From Anaerolineales bacterium UBA4826 (lineage in GTDB: Bacteria > Chloroflexota > Anaerolineae > UBA4142), in the NCBI GenBank assembly GCA_002400365.1, contig DHFK01000146.1, forward strand, positions 13,209-28,395: a stretch of DNA of 15,187 bases, read 5' to 3'. This document shows positions 6,856 through 13,587 of this stretch, one piece after another. Both the position numbers and the translations under genes were made by a program. The notes under the pieces were generated by a model. That model worked only from the letters and a program-made list of their open reading frames with translations, was not told where the DNA came from and ran no database searches. How positions within the stretch are numbered: position 1 is the stretch's first letter; every line of letters starts with the position of its first letter.

Positions 6856-8079
6856 CGCGTTTTGATGTTGTCGTGGGAATACCCGCCGCACGTGGTTGGC
6901 GGGCTGGGCGCGCACGTCGCCGCGCTAGCGCCCGCGCTCGTCCGCGCCGGCGTCCAAGTGTATCTGGTCACGCCGCGCTGGAAGGGCGGGGAAGCGCAGG
7001 AAGCGTTTAGCGCCGGCAAAGCGCGCGCGCGGAAAACGCCGCCGCCCTCGGTCTATCGGGTCAATCCGCCGATGGCTGGGATGGGCAATTTCTTCGCCGA
7101 TGTCCAACAGACGAACTTGAACCTGGAAGAGCAGGGGCAGCGCGTGCACGATCAAGTCGGCGGCTTCGACTTGATTCACGCGCACGATTGGCTCGTCGCG
7201 TTTGCGGCGGCGTCGCTCAAACGGCTATACAAAATCCCTCTGCTGGCGACGATTCACGCCACCGAGCGCGGACGCGGACGCGGCGTGCTGGGCGGCGAGA
7301 TGTCACACGCGATCAACGGGACCGAGTGGTGGCTCACGTACGAGGCGTGGCGGGTGATCGCGTGCAGCCAGTTCATGTCGGACGAGGTGACAGCATATTT
7401 CAACCTGCCTGCCGACAAGATCAGCATCGTGCCCAACGGGGTGGACGCGGCGCTTTTCGACGGGCTGGACGGAACCGACCTCGCCGAGTTCCGCGCGCGC
7501 TGGGCGCTGCCCGCAGAGCGCATCGTCTTCAATGTGGGACGCGTCGTGCAGGAAAAGGGCGCGCATCTGATCGTCGAAGCCGCGCCGCGCGTGCTGGCGG
7601 AGATTCCGAACACCCGGTTCATCATCGCCGGCGCGGGGAGCATGGTCGAACACCTCAAGCGGCGCGCGGCAGAATTAGGCGTATCGGACAAGGTGACCGT
7701 GGCGGGCTTTATCTCCGATCCCGATCGCAATCGCTTGCTCAAGGTCGCGGACGCGGCGGCGTTCCCCTCGCTGTACGAACCGTTTGGGATCGTCGCGCTG
7801 GAAGCGATGGCGGCGCAATGTCCGGTCATCGTGAGCGAGGTCGGCGGGTTGAAAGAAGTCGTCAAGCACGATGTTACCGGCGTGATGGTTTATCCCGACA
7901 ATGTCGAATCGCTGGCGTGGGGTATTCTGCATACGCTCAACGACCCCGCCGGCGCGCGGGCGCGGGCGGCGAAAGCATACAGCATTGCCAAAGGCGAATA
8001 CAGTTGGGAGCGCATCGCGGAGCGAACCGTCGAGATTTACAAAGAGATTGTCCGCGCGCGCGCCAAGACGGATTGGTAA
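6796..8079 (+). CDS. GT4-family glycosyltransferase (glycogen-synthase-like)
   Basis: 427 aa from ATG 6796 (GTG at 6793 is adjacent; an internal ATG at 6865 would give 404 aa). A retaining GT-B glycosyltransferase. The N-terminal half opens with LSWEYPPHVVGGLGAHV, the starch/glycogen-synthase-like acceptor motif with GGLG at 35-38, and has DLIHAHDWLVAF near 125-137. The C-terminal half has NVGRVVQEKG, with R249 and K254 expected to bind the donor phosphates, and EPFGIVALE, with the EX7E pair E328 and E336. Donor and acceptor are unknown; alpha-glucan or a cell-surface glycan are both possible. The first about 18 residues (RETRIENRKSESRNRKSK) are encoded by the heptad tract and have no family counterpart. 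Homologs usually begin close to LRVLMLSWEYPP. No good ribosome-binding site is seen for any start, so the true N-terminus is uncertain. The gene ends just before two hairpins. Confidence 0.88.
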   Translation: MRETRIENRKSESRNRKSKLRVLMLSWEYPPHVVGGLGAHVAALAPALVRAGVQVYLVTPRWKGGEAQEAFSAGKARARKTPPPSVYRVNPPMAGMGNFFADVQQTNLNLEEQGQRVHDQVGGFDLIHAHDWLVAFAAASLKRLYKIPLLATIHATERGRGRGVLGGEMSHAINGTEWWLTYEAWRVIACSQFMSDEVTAYFNLPADKISIVPNGVDAALFDGLDGTDLAEFRARWALPAERIVFNVGRVVQEKGAHLIVEAAPRVLAEIPNTRFIIAGAGSMVEHLKRRAAELGVSDKVTVAGFISDPDRNRLLKVADAAAFPSLYEPFGIVALEAMAAQCPVIVSEVGGLKEVVKHDVTGVMVYPDNVESLAWGILHTLNDPAGARARAAKAYSIAKGEYSWERIAERTVEIYKEIVRARAKTDW

Positions 8080-8097
8080 AGCGCGCCAGAGGGTAGT

Positions 8098-8114
8098 GGG
8101 CAGCCGCGCTGCCC
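8098..8114 (+). repeat. short GC-rich inverted repeat (hairpin)
   Basis: GGGCAGC, a 3-base loop (CGC) and GCTGCCC form a perfect 7-bp stem just downstream of the glycosyltransferase stop and four bases before the next hairpin. No T-run follows. It may be a REP-like element, a 3'-end stabilising hairpin or part of a double terminator. Confidence 0.6.
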
Positions 8115-8117
8115 GTG

Positions 8118-8157
8118 ACGACGACAGCCGAATGTTCGGTCTGTCGTCGTTTTGTTT
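8118..8157 (+). terminator. intrinsic terminator of the alaS-to-glycosyltransferase run
   Basis: ACGACGACAG-CCGAA pairs with TTCGGT-CTGTCGTCGT around a short loop, giving a stem of about 15 bp with a single bulged T at 8140. It is followed directly by TTTTGTTT. It sits 38 bases after the glycosyltransferase stop and would end transcription of the long upstream run. Confidence 0.85.
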
Positions 8158-8179
8158 AAAAAACTTTACCACGGCACGA

Positions 8180-8202
8180 GGCAAGGTTAAAAATATCTTG
8201 CC
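8180..8202. repeat. 6-bp inverted repeat upstream of the zinc-ribbon gene
   Basis: GGCAAG, an 11-base AT-rich spacer (GTTAAAAATAT) and CTTGCC. It lies just upstream of the candidate promoter of the zinc-ribbon gene and could be a protein-binding site, or chance, since 6 bp is short. Confidence 0.3.
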
Positions 8203-8211
8203 AAACAAGTC

Positions 8212-8241
8212 TTGATTCACCTCCCCGACTTGGTGTATTGT
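8212..8241 (+). promoter_or_regulatory. candidate sigma-70-type promoter of the zinc-ribbon gene
   Basis: TTGATT at 8212-8217 and TATTGT at 8236-8241 are separated by 18 bases, after the AT-rich patch 8186-8196 that could act as an upstream element. The match is only moderate (4/6 in each hexamer). A promoter is expected somewhere here because a strong terminator lies just upstream and the gene has a strong ribosome-binding site. Confidence 0.4.
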
Positions 8242-8272
8242 TTCCGCAAGGCAGCGAGTTTTCGAAGAAGAG

Positions 8273-8280
8273 AAGGAGGT
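8273..8280 (+). promoter_or_regulatory. near-perfect Shine-Dalgarno of the zinc-ribbon gene
   Basis: AAGGAGGT is followed by a 6-base spacer (GTGAGC) and ATG at 8287. It is the best ribosome-binding site in the window and decides the start: the open frame continues back to a TTG at 8212, but that extension has no site and no family similarity. Confidence 0.9.
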
Positions 8281-8286
8281 GTGAGC

Positions 8287-8598
8287 ATGGCTTTTGCGGA
8301 CAAGTGGCTCGTGTGCGTGGATTGTGGCAGAGAGTTTCTTTGGGACGCGGGCGAGCAGTCTTGGTTCTTTAGGAAGAGACTGTCGAACCAACCTCGGCGC
8401 TGCAAGTCTTGCCGGCAGCGGCGGCGCGACGACCGACTGCGCCTGCCGCGGGATTACTACCGAGTGAGTTGCGCCAATTGCGGCAGTCCGACCTTTGTGC
8501 CATTCGCGCCGCGCGGAATCAAGCCGGTTTATTGTCGGGTGTGCTATACGGCGCGCCAACATTCCGCACCAGGAGCGAGGTGGGAGGTTGGTCATTAG
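8287..8598 (+). CDS. tandem zinc-ribbon protein (CxxC-x17-CxxC type)
   Basis: A 103-aa basic, cysteine-rich protein. The first ribbon has C10/C13 (CVDCGREFLWDAGEQ) and C39/C42 (RRCKSCRQ), matching the 'probable zinc-ribbon' family in which CxxCgxxFxWxxGEQ is followed by P-x-RCxxCR. The linker is very basic (RQRRRDDRLRLPR). The second ribbon is C62-A-N-C65, exactly 17 residues, then C83-R-V-C86, the CxxC-x17-CxxC domain. Both sites would bind one zinc each. The function is unknown; nucleic-acid or ribosome association is a common guess for such proteins, and the arginine-rich linker is consistent with it, but nothing here proves it. Start chosen from the strong Shine-Dalgarno. The gene stands alone between a terminator and a long hairpin, so it is probably monocistronic and well expressed. 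Confidence 0.9.
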   Translation: MAFADKWLVCVDCGREFLWDAGEQSWFFRKRLSNQPRRCKSCRQRRRDDRLRLPRDYYRVSCANCGSPTFVPFAPRGIKPVYCRVCYTARQHSAPGARWEVGH

Positions 8599-8617
8599 CC
8601 GCGAGTGAGAGACCGGC

Positions 8618-8656
8618 AGACAAGCCGCGAGGAATTATCCACCTCGCGGCTTGTCT
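8618..8656 (+). terminator. 15-bp perfect hairpin after the zinc-ribbon gene
   Basis: AGACAAGCCGCGAGG, a 9-base loop (AATTATCCA) and CCTCGCGGCTTGTCT. The stem is perfect and GC-rich and lies 20 bases after the stop codon. The T-run is poor (CTTGTGG follows), so termination is likely but not certain. The loop and the start of the right arm contain a TTATCCACC box, so the element overlaps the DnaA-box-like array. Confidence 0.6.
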
Positions 8657-8710
8657 CTTGTGGATAAGGTGGCAAAGACTGTGGGATATCTGTGGGTTAG
8701 TGTGGGATAA
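8635..8710. promoter_or_regulatory. helically phased DnaA-box-like array
   Basis: One reverse-oriented box TTATCCACC at 8635-8643 is followed by four boxes in the other orientation: TGTGGATAA at 8659-8667, TGTGGGATA at 8680-8688, TGTGGGTTA at 8691-8699 and TGTGGGATAA at 8701-8710. The 8659 copy is the exact complement of the classical DnaA box TTATCCACA; the others differ from it by one to three bases. Starts are 21, 11 and 10 bases apart, placing all four on one face of the helix. TTATCCAC at 8635 and GTGGATAA at 8660 also form an 8-bp inverted repeat. There is no dnaA or dnaN nearby. Likely uses are a DnaA-binding/regulatory locus or an operator for the downstream promoter. Confidence 0.55.
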
Positions 8711-8757
8711 CTGAGAGTTCCTTCCGGAGGCCTTTGAACTCGACAATCGGCAGTTTT

Positions 8758-8771
8758 GATTGTTTACAATC
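8758..8771. promoter_or_regulatory. operator-like palindrome over the -35
   Basis: GATTGT-TT-ACAATC is a perfect 6-2-6 inverted repeat that contains the -35 hexamer TTTACA (8763-8768). A dimeric repressor bound here would block RNA polymerase. The regulator is not identifiable from the window. Confidence 0.5.
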
Positions 8772-8791
8772 GCTCCAAACCATGTTAGAAT
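8763..8791 (+). promoter_or_regulatory. strong extended -10 sigma-70-type promoter of the beta-helix gene
   Basis: TTTACA (8763-8768), a 17-base spacer and TAGAAT (8786-8791), each 5/6 to consensus, with the TGn extension (TGT at 8783-8785) in front of the -10. Transcription would start near 8798 and give a leader of about 70 bases before the ATG at 8867. It is the best promoter match in the window. Confidence 0.75.
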
Positions 8792-8866
8792 AACTGCGCC
8801 CGTAGGTCGTTCTACTTGAAAGGGGTTCACCGCGCCAGCCGCCGCGCTATCTTCGAGGAGGAAACC

Positions 8867-10333
8867 ATGGAGAACAAAGCATCCTTGGATCGGCTTGGGA
8901 TCTGTCTGTTGGCGCTGATGCTCGTTTTCATCGGCGCGCAGATTCTCGACTGGACGCCGGAAGTAAGCGCGCAGGTGACTACCGGATCTACCGCGGACCT
9001 GGTTTGGGTGTCCAACCCCAATCGAGCGATACCGGCGGCAGATACTACCGATGTCCAAATGTGGGGCACCACGATCAACACAGCCGGCATCTTTCGGCTG
9101 GCGACGAATCTGCAAAGCGCGTCCGGCACCGGCGTCATCATCGCCGCCAATAATGTCACGCTGCTGGGGAATGGAAAGACGATCCGGGGGGACGGGAATT
9201 TTACCGAAACCTCCAACAAAGAGACGGGCATCAGCGTCGGCAACAATTCCAACGTCATCATCAGCGGCGTCCACTTGGCGCAACTGGATACGGGGATCAG
9301 CGGCGCGAACTCCAGCCCGGTCCAAGGGAACTCGGTCTCCAACGTGAGCGTGGATACCACAAAGACGGGCATCTACTGGATGAACCAGTCCACTGCCCAG
9401 AACATGAACTTTGACTTCAACACTTTTAATTACGTGCGTGACTATGGCGTGTATTGGTCCAACAACATGTCCGCTTCCCGGTCTGACTCCGTACGGATGA
9501 GGAGCAACCGCTTGACGAATACCGGCGCGAACGGCGGCAATGGCTATGGCATCTACGTCAGCGATGCCGGTGTCGCCAAGAATACCTCCATCACCAGCAA
9601 TACTTTCTCCGGCAACAAGAAGGACGTTGTGGTCCACAATTCGTCGGATTCCCTCGTCGGCTTGAATGTGAGCCATAACGTCTTTCAAAATAGCGGACAG
9701 AACGTGTACATTTCGAACGGCGGCGGCAGTGATAGACTCTCGAACGTCATGGTCAGCCAGAACACATTCCAGGACAACCGGTATCCCTACACGCCTTATC
9801 CCGAGATGCCCGCCGGGCACATCAACTTTTTCGGCGGCGGCAACGGCATCCAGATTACCGGCAACACCATTTCGGGCAATCCCGACATGATGAGTCTCAA
9901 TAACATGAGCGGCATCCGGTTTGCCGGGATGTATCTGGACACGGGGGTGCCCCCGCCCTATCCTTTTTACAATCTCGTGATCCGCTACAATACGCTGCAG
10001 TACCTGACCGGCAACGACGGCACCGGCAAAGTCGCGGGCATCCACTTTTATAACATGTCAGAGTCGGTTGCTTCGCCCCAGCCCGCCCGCGCCGTCCTCA
10101 CCAGCGCGCAGCCGACGGTTCGCGATAACGCGTTCATCAGTAATTCCGGTCCGGGCATTTCTTATACGAAAGGCGTCAGCAATCCGTTGGCGACCATCGT
10201 CGCGCAGTACAATTATTGGGGCAATCCCAACGGACCGCAACCGGGAGATGTGGCAGGCGATGTGGACTATTCCAATTGGCTGACCGCGCCACCGCAGACG
10301 AATCTCATCCACTTGCCGCTGGTCGTGAGGTGA
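8867..10333 (+). CDS. secreted right-handed parallel beta-helix protein
   Basis: 488 aa. The start at 8867 follows GAGGAGG with a 6-base spacer; an open extension to a TTG at 8816 is not needed. The N-terminus is a signal peptide: a hydrophobic core at 10-27 (LGICLLALMLVFIGAQIL) and a likely signal-peptidase I site after VSA at 33-35. The mature part is rich in Asn, Ser and Gly with repeated 'GI.I..N.F..N' turns typical of PbH1 parallel beta-helix repeats (for example NVTLLGNGKTIRG, NVIISGVHLAQL, ISNGGGSDRLSNVMVSQNTF, GIQITGNTISGN), and it closes with YNYWGNPNGPQPGDV, a common end cap of such helices. This fold is used by polysaccharide lyases, epimerases and adhesins; no lyase catalytic set could be assigned, so the substrate is unknown. 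The extreme C-terminus, NLIHLPLVVR (479-488), looks like a short sorting tail. It has its own promoter and is convergent with the gene that follows. Confidence 0.9.
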   Translation: MENKASLDRLGICLLALMLVFIGAQILDWTPEVSAQVTTGSTADLVWVSNPNRAIPAADTTDVQMWGTTINTAGIFRLATNLQSASGTGVIIAANNVTLLGNGKTIRGDGNFTETSNKETGISVGNNSNVIISGVHLAQLDTGISGANSSPVQGNSVSNVSVDTTKTGIYWMNQSTAQNMNFDFNTFNYVRDYGVYWSNNMSASRSDSVRMRSNRLTNTGANGGNGYGIYVSDAGVAKNTSITSNTFSGNKKDVVVHNSSDSLVGLNVSHNVFQNSGQNVYISNGGGSDRLSNVMVSQNTFQDNRYPYTPYPEMPAGHINFFGGGNGIQITGNTISGNPDMMSLNNMSGIRFAGMYLDTGVPPPYPFYNLVIRYNTLQYLTGNDGTGKVAGIHFYNMSESVASPQPARAVLTSAQPTVRDNAFISNSGPGISYTKGVSNPLATIVAQYNYWGNPNGPQPGDVAGDVDYSNWLTAPPQTNLIHLPLVVR

Positions 10334-10340
10334 ATGTCGT

Positions 10341-10367
10341 GTAGGGGCGGGGTAACTCCGCCCCTAC
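10341..10367. repeat. GTAGGGGCGG palindrome between convergent genes
   Basis: GTAGGGGCGG, a 7-base loop (GGTAACT) and CCGCCCCTAC form a perfect 10-bp stem that lies between the ends of the two convergent genes and includes the stop codon of the minus-strand gene (10364-10366). There is no T-run on either strand, so it may act as a bidirectional 3' hairpin or a weak terminator. GTAGGGGCG...CGCCCCTAC palindromes are, from memory, dispersed repeats in Chloroflexota and Cyanobacteria, which supports a REP-like element. Confidence 0.7.
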
Positions 10368-12478
10368 TCGATTATCCCGAAATCGCGCAGCCCCACGCCG
10401 GCGCCCGCTTGTCCCGCCACATGCAGAATCAGGCGCATCGTCGCCGGCGACGCGCGCTCGCGCAAATGACTCGGCGGCAGCCGCAGCGGTCCGATCGCAA
10501 CGCGATGCGACTCCTCCAGCGTTCGCGCCGGCACCGGCGCGCCATCCGCGGAAAACACCTGCAACTCCATCGCGCCGCCAAAACCGGTGAGCGTGAACTG
10601 CACCTCGACCTCGCGCGGTTCATCCGCTAGATTCACCAACTCCAGCGCGCCGGCATCCGCAATCCACCACCACGCAACCTGCATCGTCTGATCGGTCGCC
10701 AGCGTCATTCCCTCGCTGGGCGCGACGATGACCGCCGCCGGCGATGCGCGCACGCGCAGCACGGTCGCCGTATCGAACTGGCGCACGACCTCGAATCTCT
10801 GCGCCACCGCTGCCGGAATCGGCAGCCCACCGTACCACTGCTCGAATCCCGGAAACGTACGGTGCACGATGACGTACTCGACCCCCAGCGCGCTCAACAC
10901 GCCCGGCGTCTGCGCGTCGGCCAAGTCCCACAACGCCGGCATCACCAAATCGGAACGGTAACTCAAGCCGTTGCCATTCGCCAAGCGCTTGCCGTGGAGC
11001 GTGACGTACAAGAGATAGTTCGGGCTGACCTGGCTCGCGCGCGGCATGGGGTACTCGGCGATGATGAAATCGCCCGGCTGCTCCGCCAGCCAGCGGTACA
11101 CCGATGGCACGATGCTCGTGTCGAGCGGCGCGCTGTTTGCCGGGCGCGTCAAGCCGTAATCGAGCGACAGCGCCAGGGCGAGCAGAATCAAAAAGAACGC
11201 GCGCGCCGACGGTTGCCGCGCGACGCGTTCCAGGATGTGCGCGCTTGCCCAGCCGGCGAGCACGGCGGCAGCCAGCATCACCAACACGCCCAAGCGCGCG
11301 TATTCGCGAAACCACGGAACGAAGGCGTACGTAAAATATCCCGGTCCCCGGAGCGCGATGTGCCCCAGCCCCGGCAAATCAAACTCGATGGTAGGCGGCG
11401 TCATCGAGAGGATGAGCGCGGCGACGAAAAGCACGCCAAAGAACGGAATGGCGAAAGACGCATCGTCGTCCAGGGCGGGCGATTTCCGCGCGGCGCGACG
11501 CCACCACGCCCAGGCGGCGCAGACGCAGAGCGCCATCACGCTATAGCCGATGAACAAGCCGTGCGTGAAATCGCCACGCGCCAGGTCAGGCGGATCAAGC
11601 GCGGTGAAAAAGGGGCGCAGCGGCGACGCATCGTCCGGGAAAAAGTAATCCGCCGGCGTGGCGACCAGTTCGTAGAAATGCGCGAGGGGCCAAGCCGATT
11701 TGTACGGCGCGCTGTTAGCGGCGAGAATCGGCGCAGCGACCGGCAGAATCAACGCGACAGAAATCGCCGCGACGACCGCAGCCAGCCCCAGCGTTCGCCG
11801 ATCTAGCGCGACGCGCCCGCGCGTGACGTAGGCGTGAATGATCGCGTAGAGCAAATACAGCGCGGTCAAGACGCCCAACACAAAACCGTAGATGTAACTG
11901 CCGATGAAATTGACGGCGAACCAGACGCCCGCCAGAATCGCATAGCGCAGACGCCGCGTGCGACGCAAATCCAACAACGCCAGCACGTACAGCGGAATCC
12001 ACTGAATGTTCGCTAGCGGAATCCACGCCCACGCTTTCCAGAGATGATAGGGGCTGAACGCAAAGATAAAGCCGGCGATGGCGCTGGCGACGTGGTTGCG
12101 CGTCAGCCGCAGGACCAGGTAATAGGTCGCCATGGCGGACAAGGGAAAACTGGCGATGACCAGTACGTTGAACGCGAAGGTCTCATTGACCAGCGTGGAG
12201 AGCAGCGCGCCGGGCACGATCGAGCCCCATTCGATGACTCGACCCGATTCTGCGCCAAAGGGCGCTGCCACCAGAGGGTTGGGATCGGCAGGGAGTCCGC
12301 ACAGCCAGGCGATCTTGAACCACCACAGCCAGAAAACCATCAACAGCGCGTCGCCGTGAAAACTATACAAGAGCCCCCCCGGTTGCAGGATGGATTGCCA
12401 AGCGATGATCGTCGTGAGCGCGAGATACAGCAGACCAACCACCGCGGCTTGCCGATGTTGCTGGAGCCAATAGCGCAT
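10364..12478 (-). CDS. polytopic GT-C-like membrane protein
   Basis: 704 aa, with many hydrophobic segments in the first about 430 residues and a soluble C-terminal domain. The first outer loop carries HGD (41-43) soon after helix 1, where GT-C glycosyltransferases place the acidic catalytic residue. FSPYHLWKAW (141-150) and QWIPLYVLALL follow, a pattern seen in Chloroflexota membrane proteins related to GT39/YfhO proteins. The C-terminal part begins near VYRWLAEQPGDFIIAEYP and has the 'LSALGVEYVIVHR' strand typical of this group, then a beta-rich tail. It probably transfers sugar from a polyprenyl-phosphate donor to a surface glycan or protein, but no specific substrate can be named. The ATG at 12478 is preceded by GAGGTGGGA, which overlaps the stop of the upstream GT4 gene 9 bases away, so the two are co-translated. 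A 314-aa open frame on the plus strand (10862-11806) is a shadow. Confidence 0.85.
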   Translation of the reverse strand: MRYWLQQHRQAAVVGLLYLALTTIIAWQSILQPGGLLYSFHGDALLMVFWLWWFKIAWLCGLPADPNPLVAAPFGAESGRVIEWGSIVPGALLSTLVNETFAFNVLVIASFPLSAMATYYLVLRLTRNHVASAIAGFIFAFSPYHLWKAWAWIPLANIQWIPLYVLALLDLRRTRRLRYAILAGVWFAVNFIGSYIYGFVLGVLTALYLLYAIIHAYVTRGRVALDRRTLGLAAVVAAISVALILPVAAPILAANSAPYKSAWPLAHFYELVATPADYFFPDDASPLRPFFTALDPPDLARGDFTHGLFIGYSVMALCVCAAWAWWRRAARKSPALDDDASFAIPFFGVLFVAALILSMTPPTIEFDLPGLGHIALRGPGYFTYAFVPWFREYARLGVLVMLAAAVLAGWASAHILERVARQPSARAFFLILLALALSLDYGLTRPANSAPLDTSIVPSVYRWLAEQPGDFIIAEYPMPRASQVSPNYLLYVTLHGKRLANGNGLSYRSDLVMPALWDLADAQTPGVLSALGVEYVIVHRTFPGFEQWYGGLPIPAAVAQRFEVVRQFDTATVLRVRASPAAVIVAPSEGMTLATDQTMQVAWWWIADAGALELVNLADEPREVEVQFTLTGFGGAMELQVFSADGAPVPARTLEESHRVAIGPLRLPPSHLRERASPATMRLILHVAGQAGAGVGLRDFGIIE

Positions 12479-12487
12479 TGTCCCACC

Positions 12488-13576
12488 TCACAACCTTTCA
12501 ATCACGCGCAATGTTTGCGCCGCCGCGTCCGCCCAACGAAAACGGCTCGCCCATCGCCGCGCGTTCTCACCCAGGCGGCAACGTAGCGCGGCGTCGGTGA
12601 GCAAGCAACGCAGCGCGCCGCCCAGTTGCGCCGGATCGTTGGCAGGCACGAGCAGCCCGGTCTCGCCGTGACGGATCGAATCGCGCAAGCCGGGCGCAGC
12701 GTTGCCGACAGTCGGCACGCCGTAGCGCGCGGCTTCGAGTACGCCCAAGCCCCAGCCCTCTTTCACCGATGGATTGACCGCGACCCACGCCGCGCTCAGC
12801 CAATCCGCGATTGCCGCGTCGTCAAAACCATCCCAGGCAATTCGGTCGTCCACGCGCAACTGCCGCGCCACGGCGCTCAAGCGGCGGCGATCAGCGCCCT
12901 CGCCGATAATCGCCAGGCGCATTTCGGGCAAGTCCGTGGCGAGATCGCGCACCGCCAACAGCAAGGCGTCGAGGTTCTTGTAGCGTTTGAGGCGACCGGT
13001 GTAGAGCAGCAGTGGCGTGGGGCTGCGCGGCGCGCTCGCCCGGCAATCGAGATGGTCCGCGCCGTTGTGAATCACGTGGACGCGGCGCGCGTCAATCCCC
13101 AGTTCGATCAATTCATTCGCCGTGCTGGACGAGACCGCGGAAAAAGTCTCGCGGCGATAGATGCGGGCGTAGAGCGCGCGCTCGACCCACATCAGCCAAC
13201 TCGCTAAGGGTTCTGGAAATTCGTGGCGAAACGCGATGCCGTTGATGTGGTGCGCCACACACAAGCGCGGCAGCGGCGCGTAGAGCGGCGTGAGAAATGG
13301 AATCTTGTTCGTGTACTCCACCACCACGTCGAATTGCGCGGCGTGGGCGCGCACCCAGATCGGCGCGAGCAGGTTGATCGTGCGCGGTGTGCCGCGCCGC
13401 ACGATGCGAAGGTCGCCCACCTGTTCTTCGGAACGACTGCCCGGATAACGGCAGCACAGCAGCGTCACTGCCGCGCCTTGGCGCGCGATGCGTCCGAAGA
13501 TTTCGTGGAGGTGCCGTTCCGCGCCGCCGGCTTGGGGATTGGAAAGGTCCCACCAGTTCAAGACCAGAATTCGCAC
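12488..13576 (-). CDS. GT4-family glycosyltransferase
   Basis: 362 aa, cytoplasmic or membrane-associated GT-B enzyme. The start is GTG (CAC at 13574-13576 on the plus strand), preceded by GAAGGTGG with a short spacer, and gives the typical MRILVLNWWDLSNPQAGGAERHL. Q15-A-G-G18-A-E20 is the N-terminal glycine motif. The C-terminal half has LLLYTGRLKRYKN, with R195 and K200 as probable donor-phosphate ligands, and EGWGLGVLE with the EX7E pair E273 and E281, then GVPTVGNAAPGLRDSI and HGETGLLVPAND. Its best-known relatives transfer hexoses or mannose to lipid-linked or surface glycans; the exact sugar is unknown. It sits between a YfhO-like protein and a GT-C-like protein, which points to assembly of a surface glycan. 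It ends 9 bases before the next gene of the operon. Confidence 0.92.
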   Translation of the reverse strand: MRILVLNWWDLSNPQAGGAERHLHEIFGRIARQGAAVTLLCCRYPGSRSEEQVGDLRIVRRGTPRTINLLAPIWVRAHAAQFDVVVEYTNKIPFLTPLYAPLPRLCVAHHINGIAFRHEFPEPLASWLMWVERALYARIYRRETFSAVSSSTANELIELGIDARRVHVIHNGADHLDCRASAPRSPTPLLLYTGRLKRYKNLDALLLAVRDLATDLPEMRLAIIGEGADRRRLSAVARQLRVDDRIAWDGFDDAAIADWLSAAWVAVNPSVKEGWGLGVLEAARYGVPTVGNAAPGLRDSIRHGETGLLVPANDPAQLGGALRCLLTDAALRCRLGENARRWASRFRWADAAAQTLRVIERL

Positions 13577-13587
13577 GTGCCACCTTC

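Noticed and set aside
8635..8710. Calling this the chromosomal origin of replication.
   Set aside because: Only one box is a perfect DnaA box, there is no dnaA, dnaN or gidA nearby, and gene orientation does not diverge here. It is listed as a regulatory or DnaA-binding candidate instead.
8519..10045. A 508-codon minus-strand open frame opposite the beta-helix gene.
   Set aside because: It spans the promoter and the phased array as well as the beta-helix gene, shows only repetitive shadow composition, and has no supporting ribosome-binding site; the plus-strand protein has a signal peptide, repeats and a promoter.
10862..11806. A 314-codon plus-strand open frame within the GT-C-like gene.
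   Set aside because: Arg/Gln-rich shadow composition, no domain, and the minus-strand frame shows clear transmembrane segments.
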